Shown piece by piece: positions 31,750 to 41,469 of a stretch of DNA of 64,000 bases. This stretch comes from Petunia secreta (taxonomy: Eukaryota; Streptophyta; Magnoliopsida; Solanales; Solanaceae): the NCBI GenBank assembly GCA_029990175.1, contig JARKIP010000010.1:48478001-48542000 (forward strand), written 5' to 3'. The notes under the pieces are model-generated. The model made no database searches, was not told the origin of the DNA, and saw only the letters and a program-made list of their open reading frames with translations. Positions within the stretch are counted from its first letter, which is position 1. Every line of letters begins with the position of its first letter. The translations under genes were made by a program, and so were the position numbers.

Positions 31750-34484
31750 AATGGCCAACGAAGGTCAAGATTTTATAAAGGATGCCTTGGCTAATATTCT
31801 TGCCAAGATGGATATCATGGGCCAAAAAATTGAAACTCTTGAAAAGGTGACTTCAAGTCTCCAAGTGGGGAAAGGGACCTCAAGTACCCAAGGTGATCAA
31901 AGGACCCCGCAGTGTCCAAGTTGAAGCCGGTGAAGGCTCAAGTAGTCCTAACTTTACCCCGGAACAAGTTGTTGAGTTTCTTAATCAACAACGGGTGAAG
32001 GAAGATCGTGAGAGGTATGAACAAATGTTGGGCAATACCCAACGAATGGGCATTCCCCGTCTAGGGATCAACCCTAACCTTATGGGCAATCCCCAACGGA
32101 ATGTTCCTCTTCCAATGGCTATTCGAAATATGCAACCTCTTGAACACGTTGGAGAAGCTCAAGAAGGGGAGGAAGAAGAATATGGAGGTGATGACTATGG
32201 AGCTCCTAATCCAAATGGGAGAGCCATGAATCGGGGACGCAATGTTGATAGGGGTAGAGGCCAAGGTCGAGGGCCACCTATAGGAGTTGATAGGGATGTT
32301 GGAGGGAATGCTAGGAGAGACTTTGGTGGTTATGAAGGAAACTTTGGAGGTCAACCGAAGCCTTACCAAGGGGATCGAGATAACAACAATCTTAATAGTG
32401 TAAAGCTCACTATTCCTTCCTTCAAAGGGAGTAGTGATCCAGTGGAGTACATTGAGTGGAAATTGGCTATGGAGAGGATATTTGACACCAATGATATGAC
32501 CGAAGAGAAGAAGGCCAAGTATGCGATATCTTCTTTTGAATCCTTTTCTTCTACTTGGTGGGAATCGGTCAAGAGAAATATAAGGAGGAATGCCATGCCA
32601 ATCAATATGACTTGGGGTGAATTGACTCGTGTGATGGATGAGAAGTACTTGAATCATCAATACCGTGTAGACCAATACAAGCGTCTCTATGAGTTAGAGC
32701 AAGGTTCCAAGACAGTTGGGGAGTACTTCAACGAATTTGAACAAATCCGGATGTCCCTAGATTTGGATAGGGAAGATGATGAACAAGCCGTGATTAGGTT
32801 TCTAAGTGGTTTGAATCGAGACATAGCCTCTGAAGTGAAGTTTCACAAGTATGAAAACCACTATGAACTCTTTAATGATGCGGTTAAAGCCGAGAAATGG
32901 CTCAAGGATGAGAAGTCTACCAACTACAAGAGCAACACTTCTACTTCCACAAGCAAGCCAAAGGAGTGGAAGATCTCAAATGCAAACTTTCCAAGTGCAA
33001 GTGGTGCAAGTGCTAGCAAAGAAGTGAAGAGAACATATGAGAAGTCTACACCACCATTGGGAGGTAATTCTAAAACTCACTTGAGCAATTCTACTTCTAT
33101 TTCTACTCAATGCTATAAGTGTAAAGGGTATGTACATATTGCTAAAGATTGTCCTACAAAAAGAACCATGGTTGTGGTAGGCAATTTGGTGTATGAGCAA
33201 GATAGTGAGCCCGAAAATGAGGAGGACGAGGAGATTGCTTGTGAGGAGGGTATAGAGGAAGGAGATGATCCTCAAATGTTCTTGGTGGTTAGGAGGAGTT
33301 TGAGTACCATTTTCATGGAAGAAGAGGTGGAGAATGATCAAAGGGAAAACCTCTTTCATGCTAGGTGCCGAGTCATGGGTGTAGTTTGCTCCATGATTAT
33401 TGACTCGGGAAGTTGTGCCAACATAGTGAGCCAAACATTGATTTCCCAATTGAAGATACCCACCTTGAAACACCCCAACCCATATCGTTTACAATGGCTA
33501 AGTGAGTGTGGGGGGTTGAAGGTGGTGAAGCAAGCATTGATTGAGCTTAGCATGGGGAGCTATAAAGACAAAATCTTGTTTGATGTTGTCCCGATGCAAG
33601 CATACCATCTATTGTTTGGGAGACCATGGCAATATAATAGATGTGTGGTGCACGATGGCCGGACCAATTCATATACGGTCAAGAATGATGAGAGGAAGTA
33701 TGTGCTTAAAGCTTCGACTCCAACGCAAGTAAGGGAAGACTACAAGCGAATGAGGGAGTTAAGGGAAGCGTCTAAAGCAAAGTCACCCATTGTACTTGAC
33801 CCCAAGGCAAACAATCTTGTTGTCTTGCCATTGCATGATGAAAATGAGAGTCACTCCACTTTAAATGAGAGAGAAAAGATAGAGAGAAGTGTGGGAGTGA
33901 CCGGTGACAATCTAAGAGAGAAAAAAGGAGAGGAATTGAGGAGTGATGTGAGTGGATTGTCACCACCAACTACACTTGACCATGAGGTAAAATTGAGAGA
34001 GAAGAGAGGTGAGGAAAGAAAAATTGAGAGTGAGAGCACCCATTGTTCTAACAACTCTTTATCTTCTACTCTTTCTTGTGTTAGTTCTTGTGTAGGTACA
34101 AATGAAGACAAGCCATTAGAGCCTCAACCATGTGCTTGGAAGAAAGGTCAAGACGAAGAAAATCTTCAAAGTCAGCTTCATGAAGAAGGAGTTACACATG
34201 ACACTTCAAGCCTTGTGAGTGATCAAGGAAATACTACAAATCTAAGTGTCGTTTCACCTTTTCATGAGCCTACTAGCTATTCGTCTTGTGATGACTCAAC
34301 ACTAGTTGGAGCTTGTGATGCATCTAGTGAATATGCCACTAGTGATGAGTCTAGTAGTCAACTTGTGTGTGATTGTGTATCACTAGTTGAGAGAAATGCC
34401 AAGCCACATCATGATGTGAGCTCATTGTTCAATGAATCTCTCACTAGTGTAGATTTGATAGTTGACAATGATTGTAACCTTTGA
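31750..34484 (+). CDS. gag: Gag-protease polyprotein of RT-less LTR element
   Basis: The likely start is the ATG at 31750 (MANEGQDFIKDALANILAKM, with a short coiled-coil-like stretch). A one-base frame change near 31905 leads into a long 863-codon frame (31893-34484). There, a Gly/Arg-rich tract (about 105-155) precedes the retrotransposon gag domain (about 165-335: FKGSSDPVEYIEWKLAMERIF, WWESVKRN, LYELEQGSKTVGEYFNEFE, RFLSGLNRDI). The CCHC knuckle CYKCKGYVHIAKDC is near 406, and an aspartic protease with IIDSGSCANIVS (about 502) and LLFGRPWQYNR (about 571) follows. The region after 620 is Ser/Glu-rich and unassigned. The frame stops at TGA 34482-34484 but reopens in phase. Where related elements have RT, this one has none. 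Confidence 0.85.
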
Positions 34485-35222
34485 TATGATACACCACCAA
34501 CCTTTGATAAAGGGGAAGATGAGATAGTTGATCATACCTTTATTGACACTCTTCTATTTGGTAGACCTATGTGTTGTAGTGATGATAGTTGTGACCTTGA
34601 GGAGTCTCTTGAGTGTGAGATGGATCGATTTGTTTTCGATGACTCCTCGAGTGTGGGTAAAGAACGTAGTCTTGATACCATTCTTTTGTGTGACCATGAA
34701 TTTGAGGTGCATGCTTTTACATTTCCATTGTTTGAAGATAATCTCATTTGTGGTGGCGAATTGTATCGGCCTAGGGTTGATAGTAAGATGGAACCTCCAT
34801 GGTGTGGAGGATTTGACTCCTTAGGCAACCCCTTGTGTGAGAATTTGAATGAGGTAAGTGACTCTTTGAGTGACCCTACTATTGCTTGTTTGGGTTATGA
34901 TGAAGAAGAGGCCATTATCAATACCTTTCTTGATAGTTTGTCTTTTGAGAAGGGTTGCTTAGGTGTTGAAATGGGAGGTGAAAGGGAATCCCTTGGTGTG
35001 AGTAAGTATGCTTTAAAGAAGGAGAGTGGAGTACTTGATGTTACTTGCATGATGGGTTATTTGACTCATTCCACCCCACATGTTGATCACACTTTGAGGA
35101 GGGATTGGTTTGTCGATCTTGAGCTTAAGGTTCAAGGGGATTTTGATAGCTTGATCTTGCATTTTCGATGTCCCCATGACCTATTGTATTGCATGCATAT
35201 TCTCATTGAGCCAAGCACTTGA
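34485..35222 (+). CDS. C-terminal extension of gag-protease element, unknown function
   Basis: In phase with the gag frame, separated only by the TGA at 34482-34484, so probably once one polyprotein. It is acidic and rich in Asp, Glu, Ser and Cys (FGRPMCCSDDSCDLEES, FEVHAFTFPLFEDN, MEPPWCGGFDSLGNP), ends HILIEPST, and matches no domain I recognise. It contains no RT, RNase H or integrase motif. Phase conservation with gag suggests it was translated; the present copy would need readthrough. Confidence 0.55.
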   Translation, partial: YDTPPTFDKGEDEIVDHTFIDTLLFGRPMCCSDDSCDLEESLECEMDRFVFDDSSSVGKERSLDTILLCDHEFEVHAFTFPLFEDNLICGGELYRPRVDSKMEPPWCGGFDSLGNPLCENLNEVSDSLSDPTIACLGYDEEEAIINTFLDSLSFEKGCLGVEMGGERESLGVSKYALKKESGVLDVTCMMGYLTHSTPHVDHTLRRDWFVDLELKVQGDFDSLILHFRCPHDLLYCMHILIEPST

Positions 35223-35519
35223 TGATCTCCTTGGAGATTTGGTATTTGTTCTTAACATTGATGCTCGGTTATATCACAACAGTGTGTTTTCCACACTTCT
35301 TGCACTAACCTACTTTCAAAGTAGGAAATCTTGTGTTTGCTTGTCGTTGCTTGTAGGTTCTAAGCTCCATGTTAAGTCAAAGGAGATCTTGGAAGAAACC
35401 TATGTCAAAGTGACGATCAAGGGTTGCAAGGGAGGAGAGCTTTGGGCACCCCGAAGAGATGATGCCATGGACGTGAATGCAATGATTTCAAGGATGAAAT
35501 CTTCTCAAGAAGGGGAGGA
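35176..35519 (+). CDS. Conserved 3'-terminal region with IDAxLYHxSVFSTL motif, unknown function
   Basis: A frame overlapping the end of the previous one continues to the purine tract. It holds NIDARLYHNSVFSTLLALTY, then a CLSLLVG segment and MKSSQEGED at the PPT. The related element at 38670-39023 on the other strand has VIDAWLYHKSVFSTLFELTY, CLPLLVG and SFQEGED in the same order next to its own PPT, so this is a shared family feature and not a chance frame. The open frame runs on into the LTR. Function unknown; hydrophobic but with no clear transmembrane helix. Confidence 0.5.
35505..35519 (+). promoter_or_regulatory. Polypurine tract of gag-protease element
   Basis: AAGAAGGGGAGGA abuts TGATAAGG at 35520. 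The same tract is found at 38856-38875 (minus strand) in the related element. Confidence 0.85.
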
Positions 35520-36159
35520 TGATAAGGACCAAACGAGCCAAGACACCTTTCCAACATGTATCAAGCTTGGAAGAAGCAACGGACTAGAAGTCAAGAGCGT
35601 TGGAGGTGAATTGAAGCCGTTCCGGAAGAACCAGACTGAGGCGCCCCGCCCAGAAAGCAAAGGGGCCAGGCGCTCCGCCCAGCCCCCTCCACTGCACAAG
35701 ATCACGGGCGCTCCGCCCCAAAAGCTGAGACATGGAAATTTAATTGTGTTTTGTCTATTTTGACCTTACGTGGTCTTTTAAGCTTAGAGCCTAAGTGTGG
35801 GCATTCTAGACATTTTACTTAGTGCCTAAAAACCTCTATAAATAGCTAGATAGCTTATTTCATTCCTTAGTCTATTTTGCATGATGAATTAACATTGTAA
35901 AGAGGGATCTCTTTGGGTTTATGAAAACCAACCTATGTTTGGGATTTGTGTGCTTCTAGTGGATTCTAGTTGGACAACGACCCCGCCCCGACCATTCTAC
36001 TTGCGAGTTCTAGTTGACTTGAGAGTAGTTGCCTAGCGTAGGTGTTCTTGACATTCTCTCGGGGTGTAACGGAACGAGTTCTTCGTTGCTACTTGAGATT
36101 ATTGATCGAGTTACGTCTCGTTCTTTATCTTTTACTTTTTCCGCATTTGATTCTTATCA
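35520..36159 (+). repeat. 3' LTR of gag-protease element
   Basis: 640 bp, the partner of 19214-19913. Most of the length difference is in the GGCGnnCCGCC array (35640-35720), which has three units here. Confidence 0.9.
35640..35720. repeat. GGCGnnCCGCC short-palindrome array in 3' LTR
   Basis: GGCGCCCCGCC, GGCGCTCCGCC and GGGCGCTCCGCCCC occur in 81 bases, fewer than in the 5' LTR. Confidence 0.8.
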
Positions 36160-36473
36160 ATGTATCTTTTGGACTTCGTAGATTTCATATCTGGAAACCT
36201 ATAGACTTATGTATTTTGGGTAGTAGCTATGTTGTTTAGACAGCCTGCAAATATGTCAGTTTATATATATGATATGCGTCTCATACGCACTTTTATGTTA
36301 TTCGAGCCGTTGTTATGTTATTTAAGTTAATCTTATAATATTTTCAAGTAAAGTTCATATTATTTAAGTTGTTTTATCATTTGTCTTGGATTAGGCTTAT
36401 AGGGTTCGCCCGACGGGTCTAGGAGAGGCAGTCGAGTGCCCGTATGGCGTAGTCAGAATTCAGGGTCTTGTCA
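36160..36473 (+). repeat. 5' LTR (second part) of the decayed Ty3/gypsy element
   Basis: Continues 17627-19213 after the nested element and ends CAGGGTCTTGTCA. The next bases, GTTGGTATCAAAG, form a primer-site-like sequence that departs from the initiator-Met consensus after TGGTATCA. Confidence 0.55.
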
Positions 36474-36653
36474 GTTGGTATCAAAGTCTGATTTAGAGTC
36501 TTTTCAGATCATGACAGTGTTTAATCGGGCAGAGACGTCCGTACCTATCTACGAGAGGCTCTGGTGGCATATAGGCTATTTCCTTTCTTTTTTTCCTTGT
36601 CGAGCGTGAGTTTCCTTATGTGAAGTTAAATTCTCTGTAAACTCTTTGTAGTG

Positions 36654-37400
36654 ATGGTGAGAACGCGTGTATCTGCTCAGCAGAAGGCACAGTAACCAGA
36701 GACATCTCCTATGTCTGCTGCTCTACGAGGAGGTGGTGTTGGTCGCAGTAGAGACTGTGGTAGAGGTTGTGGTCGAGGCAGAGGTAGAGATGCTCGGGCG
36801 ACGAGGATGGTGGATCATGCTGATCTAGTTGCAAAGGTCCCAGCACTGCCAGCTTCTGGTGGGCAGGGGAGCAGGGTTTATTCGCTCCCGCAGCACTTCA
36901 TGATGCTATTATGAGATTCTTGGTGGCGCAGATACCACTAGGACTTTCTATTCCTTCGCAAACTCCTCAGTCTGTCGTAGATATTGGTGCTCAAGCTTAG
37001 GAAGCCCCTATTTCAGTTCTAGATATAGCTCCAGCAGTTCATGCTCCAGGTAGTCATGTTCTAGAGGCAGCAGGTTTTGTGCTTCCAGTTATTTAAGCTG
37101 GTCTGCTAGCCCAGGTAGCAAATCAATGCCGATAATCTAGTGATGCTGTATTATTTTACCAGACTCAATCCTCCGACATTCTCGGGCCATGCATCAGATA
37201 AGCCTCGTGAATTTCTTGATCGATGTCAGCGTATTCTAGAGGCCCTTGGGTATTTTGAGCAGTATGGAGTTGAGTATACTGCCTTCTAGTTTTAGGGTCT
37301 AGCTTTAACTTGGTGGACCACACTCTGATCAGCTAGGCAGGGCTTGCTATGCTGACCTGGAGTGAGTTCTCCCACCGATTCAAGGAGAATTTTGTTCCTC
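36654..37400 (+). pseudogene. gag: Ty3/gypsy gag fragment
   Basis: Starts MVRTRVSAQQKAQ and includes a Gly/Arg-rich stretch (GRGCGRGRGRDAR). After several frame changes the capsid region appears near 37165-37390: NPPTFSGHASDKPREFLDRC, ILEALGYFEQYGVEYTAF, GLALTWWTTL and FSHRFKENFVPR. At least half a dozen stops interrupt it. The homology ends near 37400-37430, where a different element's sequence begins, so the element is truncated as well as decayed. Confidence 0.65.
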
Positions 37401-37728
37401 GCACCCAATCAACAACAAGCTTAAATTTATGAATTTGAAGCAATTTATAGGGTTTTACAAACTTTGGGATTTTGGTTCTTCAAATTTCGATTCACAACAC
37501 CGAAACATGTTTTGTGGGTACCAAATCAACGGGTATACAATATCTGTCGACCCCAATAATTTTTAACACCTGGGGAATCAAATCCAATCCGTTGTATGAA
37601 TTTTTTTGAAGTTTTGAATTTTTTCAATTTTTGTCTCTTTTTCTTTTACCAAGAACAACAACAACAAGAACAAGAATAACAAGGATAAAATGGCACGATC
37701 GAAGGTTTGTAGAAACAAACCTAGCCGC

Positions 37729-37740
37729 GCTCTGATACCA
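37729..37740 (-). promoter_or_regulatory. Primer binding site of the rearranged element
   Basis: The minus strand reads TGGTATCAGAGC two bases after the LTR terminus TGCATCA, matching initiator methionine tRNA. Confidence 0.8.
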
Positions 37741-37742
37741 AC

Positions 37743-38855
37743 TGATGCAGGGTAAACTACGGAAGCGATAAAAAAGATAAAAATGAGACGAGACTCGAAC
37801 GATTACCTAAGTAGCAATGAGGAACTTGTCTCGTTACACCTCAAGTGAATATCAAGGAATCACCTACGCTATACAACTATCCTCAAGAGACACTCGGCTC
37901 TCGCAAATAGAATGATCAACAAGGATTGAAGTTCAACTTGGAATCTTCCAATTGAATTCAAGCCAAAATTCTAAAGGTTCAAGAGAGAGTAATTCTCATA
38001 TGTTTGTGTATTCAAAGTTAGGTAAAATGTGGAATCAATAAAGTAAAGATAAAAGTGAGACGTGGCTCGAACGATTACCTAAGTAGCACCGAAGAAGTAT
38101 GTTTCGATACACCTCGGGTGAATGTCAAGGAACACCTACATTAAGCAACTATCCTCAAGAGACACTCGGCTCTCGCAAATAAAATGATCAAGAAAGGATT
38201 GAAGTTCATCTTGGATTCGACCAAGTGAAATGAAGCCCGCAGAAAGGGTTTTCATTGAAGAGCTCTCAAGCTTTCAAGTTTTTGTTCATCATTCAAAGTA
38301 GACTAAATGAAATAAATGACTAAGGAAGGCTTTTATAGTCTTCCTTTACACATAATGAAAGGTCTAAAATGCTCCCAAAGTGGGTTAAAATTATACATGC
38401 CACGTAGGGCCAAAATAGGCATTTCACTCAAAATCCCATCCAAAACATAGCAGCAGTAGGCGCCCCACCTACCAGAGTAGGCGGTCCGCTTGTGTCATGG
38501 TTGAGTAGAGTAGGTGGTCCTCCTACTAAAGTAGGCGCCCCAAAGTCCTGAGAGCTGATTTCAACTAGGTGGTCCGCCTGGTGCAGTGGGCGGTTCGCTT
38601 GGTGCTGGGACAATCAATGTACTGAAGTGTATGGCCTTCAAGTCCTCTCCGAGGCCTCTGTCTTCAAAGCTATTCAATACCAAGTGTTGGTGAGCATTTT
38701 GGATCTCTTTTAGCTTGGCTCCGAGTGAATGATCTTGAGGTAACTTGGATGGCATCATCTTCCCTTCTCCGAATCTCTCGACGCTCTCGACATCCTTTGA
38801 AACCTTCAAGCTTGGCTCTTGATGGTTGGCGCTTTGCCTCAATTTGGGCTGCATA
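37743..38855 (-). repeat. LTR block of the rearranged element with internal duplication
   Basis: The plus-strand start TGATGCAGGGTAAAC is followed by about 290 bp that are repeated, with clear divergence, from about 38031: both contain TCGAACGATTACCTAAGTAG and CCTCAAGAGACACTCGGCTC. This suggests two LTR pieces joined, not one LTR. GC-rich words lie at 38458-38600. Confidence 0.6.
38458..38600. repeat. GGCGnnCCGCC-type array, decayed
   Basis: GGCGCCCCACC, GGCGGTCCGCTT, GGTGGTCC, GGCGCCCC, GGTGGTCCGCC and GGCGGTTCGCTT. Several differ from the GGCGnnCCGCC form by C-to-T or G-to-A at CpG positions, as expected after long methylation. Confidence 0.65.
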
Positions 38856-39023
38856 ATCCTCCCCTTCTTGAAAGGATTTCGTCTTCGAAATCAAACCATC
38901 AAGACCTACAAGCAACGGTAAACACAACCAAAACTTCCTATTACAAGAGTAGGTTAGTTCAAATAGTGTGGAAAACACACTCTTATGATAAAGCCAAGCA
39001 TCAATAACCATAAAAAAGCTCAT
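38670..39023 (-). CDS. 3'-terminal coding piece with IDAxLYHxSVFSTL motif, reading into the LTR
   Basis: A 117-codon open frame starts MSFFMVIDAWLYHKSVFSTL and continues CLPLLVG and SKTKSFQEGEDY, then enters the LTR at about 38855. It is the counterpart of 35176-35519. The part before the PPT is probably a true coding end; the remainder is LTR sequence read through. Function unknown. Confidence 0.45.
   Translation of the reverse strand: MSFFMVIDAWLYHKSVFSTLFELTYSCNRKFWLCLPLLVGLDGLISKTKSFQEGEDYAAQIEAKRQPSRAKLEGFKGCRERREIRRREDDAIQVTSRSFTRSQAKRDPKCSPTLGIE
38856..38875 (-). promoter_or_regulatory. Polypurine tract of the rearranged element
   Basis: The minus strand contains CAAGAAGGGGAGGA immediately before TTATGCAG, where the LTR start TGATGCAG is expected. 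Nearly identical to the tract at 35505-35519. Confidence 0.75.
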
Positions 39024-39102
39024 GTCTCCAAAGGAAACAACAAGTACTTGAGTAAAAAAGAAAGTGCATTCAACACAAGAACAAGCAAAGCGTAATCCTT
39101 TG

Positions 39103-39855
39103 AGGAAGCAGGTAAACTAGTGGACGCAAATAACATGATAACAAGAAATATAAGACGAGGAAGAACAGAAATAGAAGAAAGAACGGATAAACACTTTAAT
39201 ACATGAATGATTATCCAAGACAGACGAAGGAAACTCAAACCTAATCAAGGATTCATACTAGGATGAAATCCACATGGTTCCAAGCTAAGGGATACATGTA
39301 GCTTCAAGCTTCCACAAAGAAGGCCTTGCCTCTCTCTTTGTTCTTCTATTCTCAAGATTCAAAACTAGCTAATGAATGAAATGACTAAGTGTGGTATTTA
39401 TAGATGTTCCACACTCCTAATTGAGATGTCTAAAAGCCCACAAGAGGGGTAAAAAAAATACAAGCCACGTAGGGCTAAAATAGGGATTACACATAGAATT
39501 CTCGCCCAACCTTAGCAAACGTAGGCGCCCCGCCTAGCAGAGTGGGTGGTCCGCCCAGTGCAGAGTGAAGGAAAGTGCGCGGTCCGACTCCTTTGAGATC
39601 CAGAGAGTTGGCCTTCAACTAGGAGGTCCGCCTAGTGCTGTAGGCGGTCCGCCTCTTACTAGGAGGTGTGGAGACGGCTCAAAATGGACTTTAGGTGTTC
39701 CTCCTTGGTTCGTAGTCGGTCCTCCCTCGATGGTGCTCAAGTCCATGACCTCAAATCACTCTCGAATCCTCCCCCGGAGCCCTTGACTTGTATTCTTTGT
39801 ACTCTCGAGCTTGGCTCTTGATGGTTGGCGCTTTGGCTCAATTTGCCCCGCATCA
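39103..39855 (-). repeat. Second LTR of the rearranged element
   Basis: Ends CCCCGCATCA on the plus strand and shares the segment CCACGTAGGGC, the GC-rich array (39523-39655) and the GGCTCTTGATGGTTGGCGCTT region with the block at 38031-38855. The left limit is set where GCAGGTAAACTA resembles the LTR terminus. Confidence 0.55.
39523..39655. repeat. GGCGnnCCGCC-type array in second LTR
   Basis: GGCGCCCCGCC, GGTGGTCCGCCC, GCGCGGTCCG, AGGTCCGCC and GGCGGTCCGCC within 133 bases. Confidence 0.7.
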
Positions 39856-39914
39856 GCTAAGATAGAATTTTATGGAGTTAAAGTCCTGAAACTGAATGAA
39901 AGTAAACAATTAAA

Positions 39915-40108
39915 GAGCTCCTTTGGGTGAGCTTATAAGCGGCTTATAAGCTTATAAGTCAATTAATAAATGTTTGGTAACTCAAAAATTTATGGACTTA
40001 TAAATCCTTATGTGCATAAAAAAAGCCAAAAGTGAGAAGCTTAAAAAGTGACTTATAAGCCACATTTGACTTATAAGCTACTTAAAAAAAGCTCACCCAA
40101 ATGGGCTC
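39915..40108. mobile_element. MITE, about 194 bp
   Basis: Inverted ends GAGCTCCTTTGGGTGAGCTT and GAGCCCATTTGGGTGAGCTT (the latter read on the minus strand), with further subterminal CTTATAAG words that can pair. The flanking AAA on both sides may be a 3-bp duplication but is too simple to trust. No coding capacity. The superfamily is not certain. Confidence 0.65.
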
Positions 40109-40769
40109 AAAGTTCGGAGACTGTTTGAGCTAAACTCTTGATCAAACAATACACACTTTAAACCACTTATACAACAATCATGAAAGATGTAATACTTAAT
40201 CATGAATCAGAGAAGCTAAATATTTTGACCAAACACTTAAACAAAATTATAACCAAATAAAACGGCCGATTTGCAATAATATGACACCGGAAGCAATGGT
40301 TTGCCAAAATGCCCTCAATAACAGTGGTTTAGCAAAAATGTCCTCCATTAGTTTAATGAAACTTATTTCGGACGAAAATACCCCTCAGAACCAATAAAAA
40401 GACCCGCCCAGTCCATCCCCTTCCCAGTCCATCCCCTTCATTTTCAGTATTCACGCGATCACAGCAACCCTAAAGCCCCATTCCTTTAAGAGATTGCTCC
40501 ATTCAAGCAAAGGTTCACAATAAGATTTCTTCAAATTGCTATTGAATTTTGCTAACAGTTATAATTTCATTTATATTATGCTTAACTTTGGTTAAAATTC
40601 TATATAAACCAAACGTGATATGATTTTTATTCATAATAATTACAAAACACATGACATTAGATTGATTACAATAATTGTAATATGCACTTTCATAAAAAAA
40701 TAAAATCTATCAATTCTGGAAAAGTTTTGGCTTATTGACAATACTTTAAGCTCTAGTGCAATGGGAGGA

Positions 40770-41375
40770 TTGTACAAAGTTATTGCCTATTGCCTATTGC
40801 CAAGACTTTCAACCCTATTGCAATGAGGGGCTATAGCCAAGACTTGCTGCTCTGATGCAATGGGGTCCTTGTAGACACTTCTTCCCTATTGCCAAGACTT
40901 ACAGACCTGTTGCAATGGGGTACTTGCAAACAAATTCTCTGCAAGTCTTGGCTATAGCCAAGACTTGTAGCTCTGGTGCAATAAGCACAAAACAGAGACT
41001 TCTTGGCTATTGCCAAGACTTTCAGACCTGTTGCTATCGGGGACTTGCAGACAATGTCTCTGCAAGTCCTGGCTATTGCCAAGAGTTGCAACTCTGGTGG
41101 AATAAGCACCTAGGAGAAACTTCTTGGCTATTACCAAGACTTTCAGACTGTTGCTATGAGGGACATGCACACAAAATCTCTGCAAGTCTTGGCTATTGCC
41201 AAGAGTTGCAGCTCTGGTGCAATAGGCACCTAGGAGAGACTTTTTGCGTATTGCCAACACTTAAAGACTGTTACTATGGGGGGTGGGGGGGGTTGCAGAC
41301 AAAGTCTCTCCAAGTCTTGGCTATTGCCAAGAGTTGCAGCTCTGGTGCAATAGGTACCTAAGAGAGACTTCTTTA
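40770..41375. repeat. Left array of palindromic ~60-bp repeats
   Basis: About ten units, each centred on TCTTGGCTATTGCCAAGACT or a close variant and alternating two flank types (TTGCAGCTCTGGTGCAATA and TTTCAGACTGTTGCTATG), so the higher-order period is about 120 bp. Each core can fold as a hairpin with an arm of about 9 bases. Confidence 0.85.
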
Positions 41376-41469
41376 CAAGACCTTAAGCCCAGAAAAGGGC
41401 AATATTTTTACCTATGATCCTGCTTCTATTAAAGCATATTATTTGATGATTATGTGCAGGATTACCACT

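Larger units (their letters stand above)
19214..36159 (+). mobile_element. RT-less gag-protease LTR element (TR-GAG-like), hosting a Tekay insertion
   Basis: LTRs at 19214-19913 and 35520-36159 share TGATAAG...CTTATCA inverted ends. The primer site TGGTATCAGAGC (initiator Met tRNA) follows the first LTR, and the purine tract AAGAAGGGGAGGA abuts the second. Flanks are ATGTC (19209-19213) and ATGTA (36160-36164). Inside are gag, a zinc knuckle, an aspartic protease and a C-terminal extension, with no RT, RNase H or integrase. Removing the Tekay element (20803-31434) leaves about 6.3 kb. Elements with gag but no RT are known in plants as TR-GAG; this one also keeps protease. Mobility would need enzymes from another element. 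Confidence 0.8.
37430..39855 (-). mobile_element. Rearranged LTR element related to the gag-protease family
   Basis: Minus-strand debris in the order 5' leader plus primer site (37430-37740), LTR copy or copies (37743-38855), a PPT and a 3'-internal piece (38856-39102), and another LTR (about 39103-39855). The ends TGATGCAGGG and CCCCGCATCA pair as inverted termini. The arrangement LTR-PBS-leader on one side and PPT-LTR on the other means that parts of at least two copies were joined, probably by unequal recombination. The leader, PPT, 3'-terminal coding motif and GGCGnnCCGCC arrays all match the element at 19214-36159. Confidence 0.6.

Noticed and set aside
32061..33473. Long minus-strand frames opposite gag
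   Set aside because: Shadows of the 863-codon gag-protease frame; no motifs.
36711..36914. Gly/Arg-rich short protein as a host RNA-binding gene
   Set aside because: It is the N-terminal part of a gypsy gag downstream of an LTR and primer site.
40855..41361. 168-codon plus-strand frame with recurring LAIAKT/LGYCQ words, and similar minus-strand frames at 40831-41260
   Set aside because: Translation of the tandem palindrome array; both strands are open because the unit length is near a multiple of three and lacks stops. No domain, start context or outside conservation.
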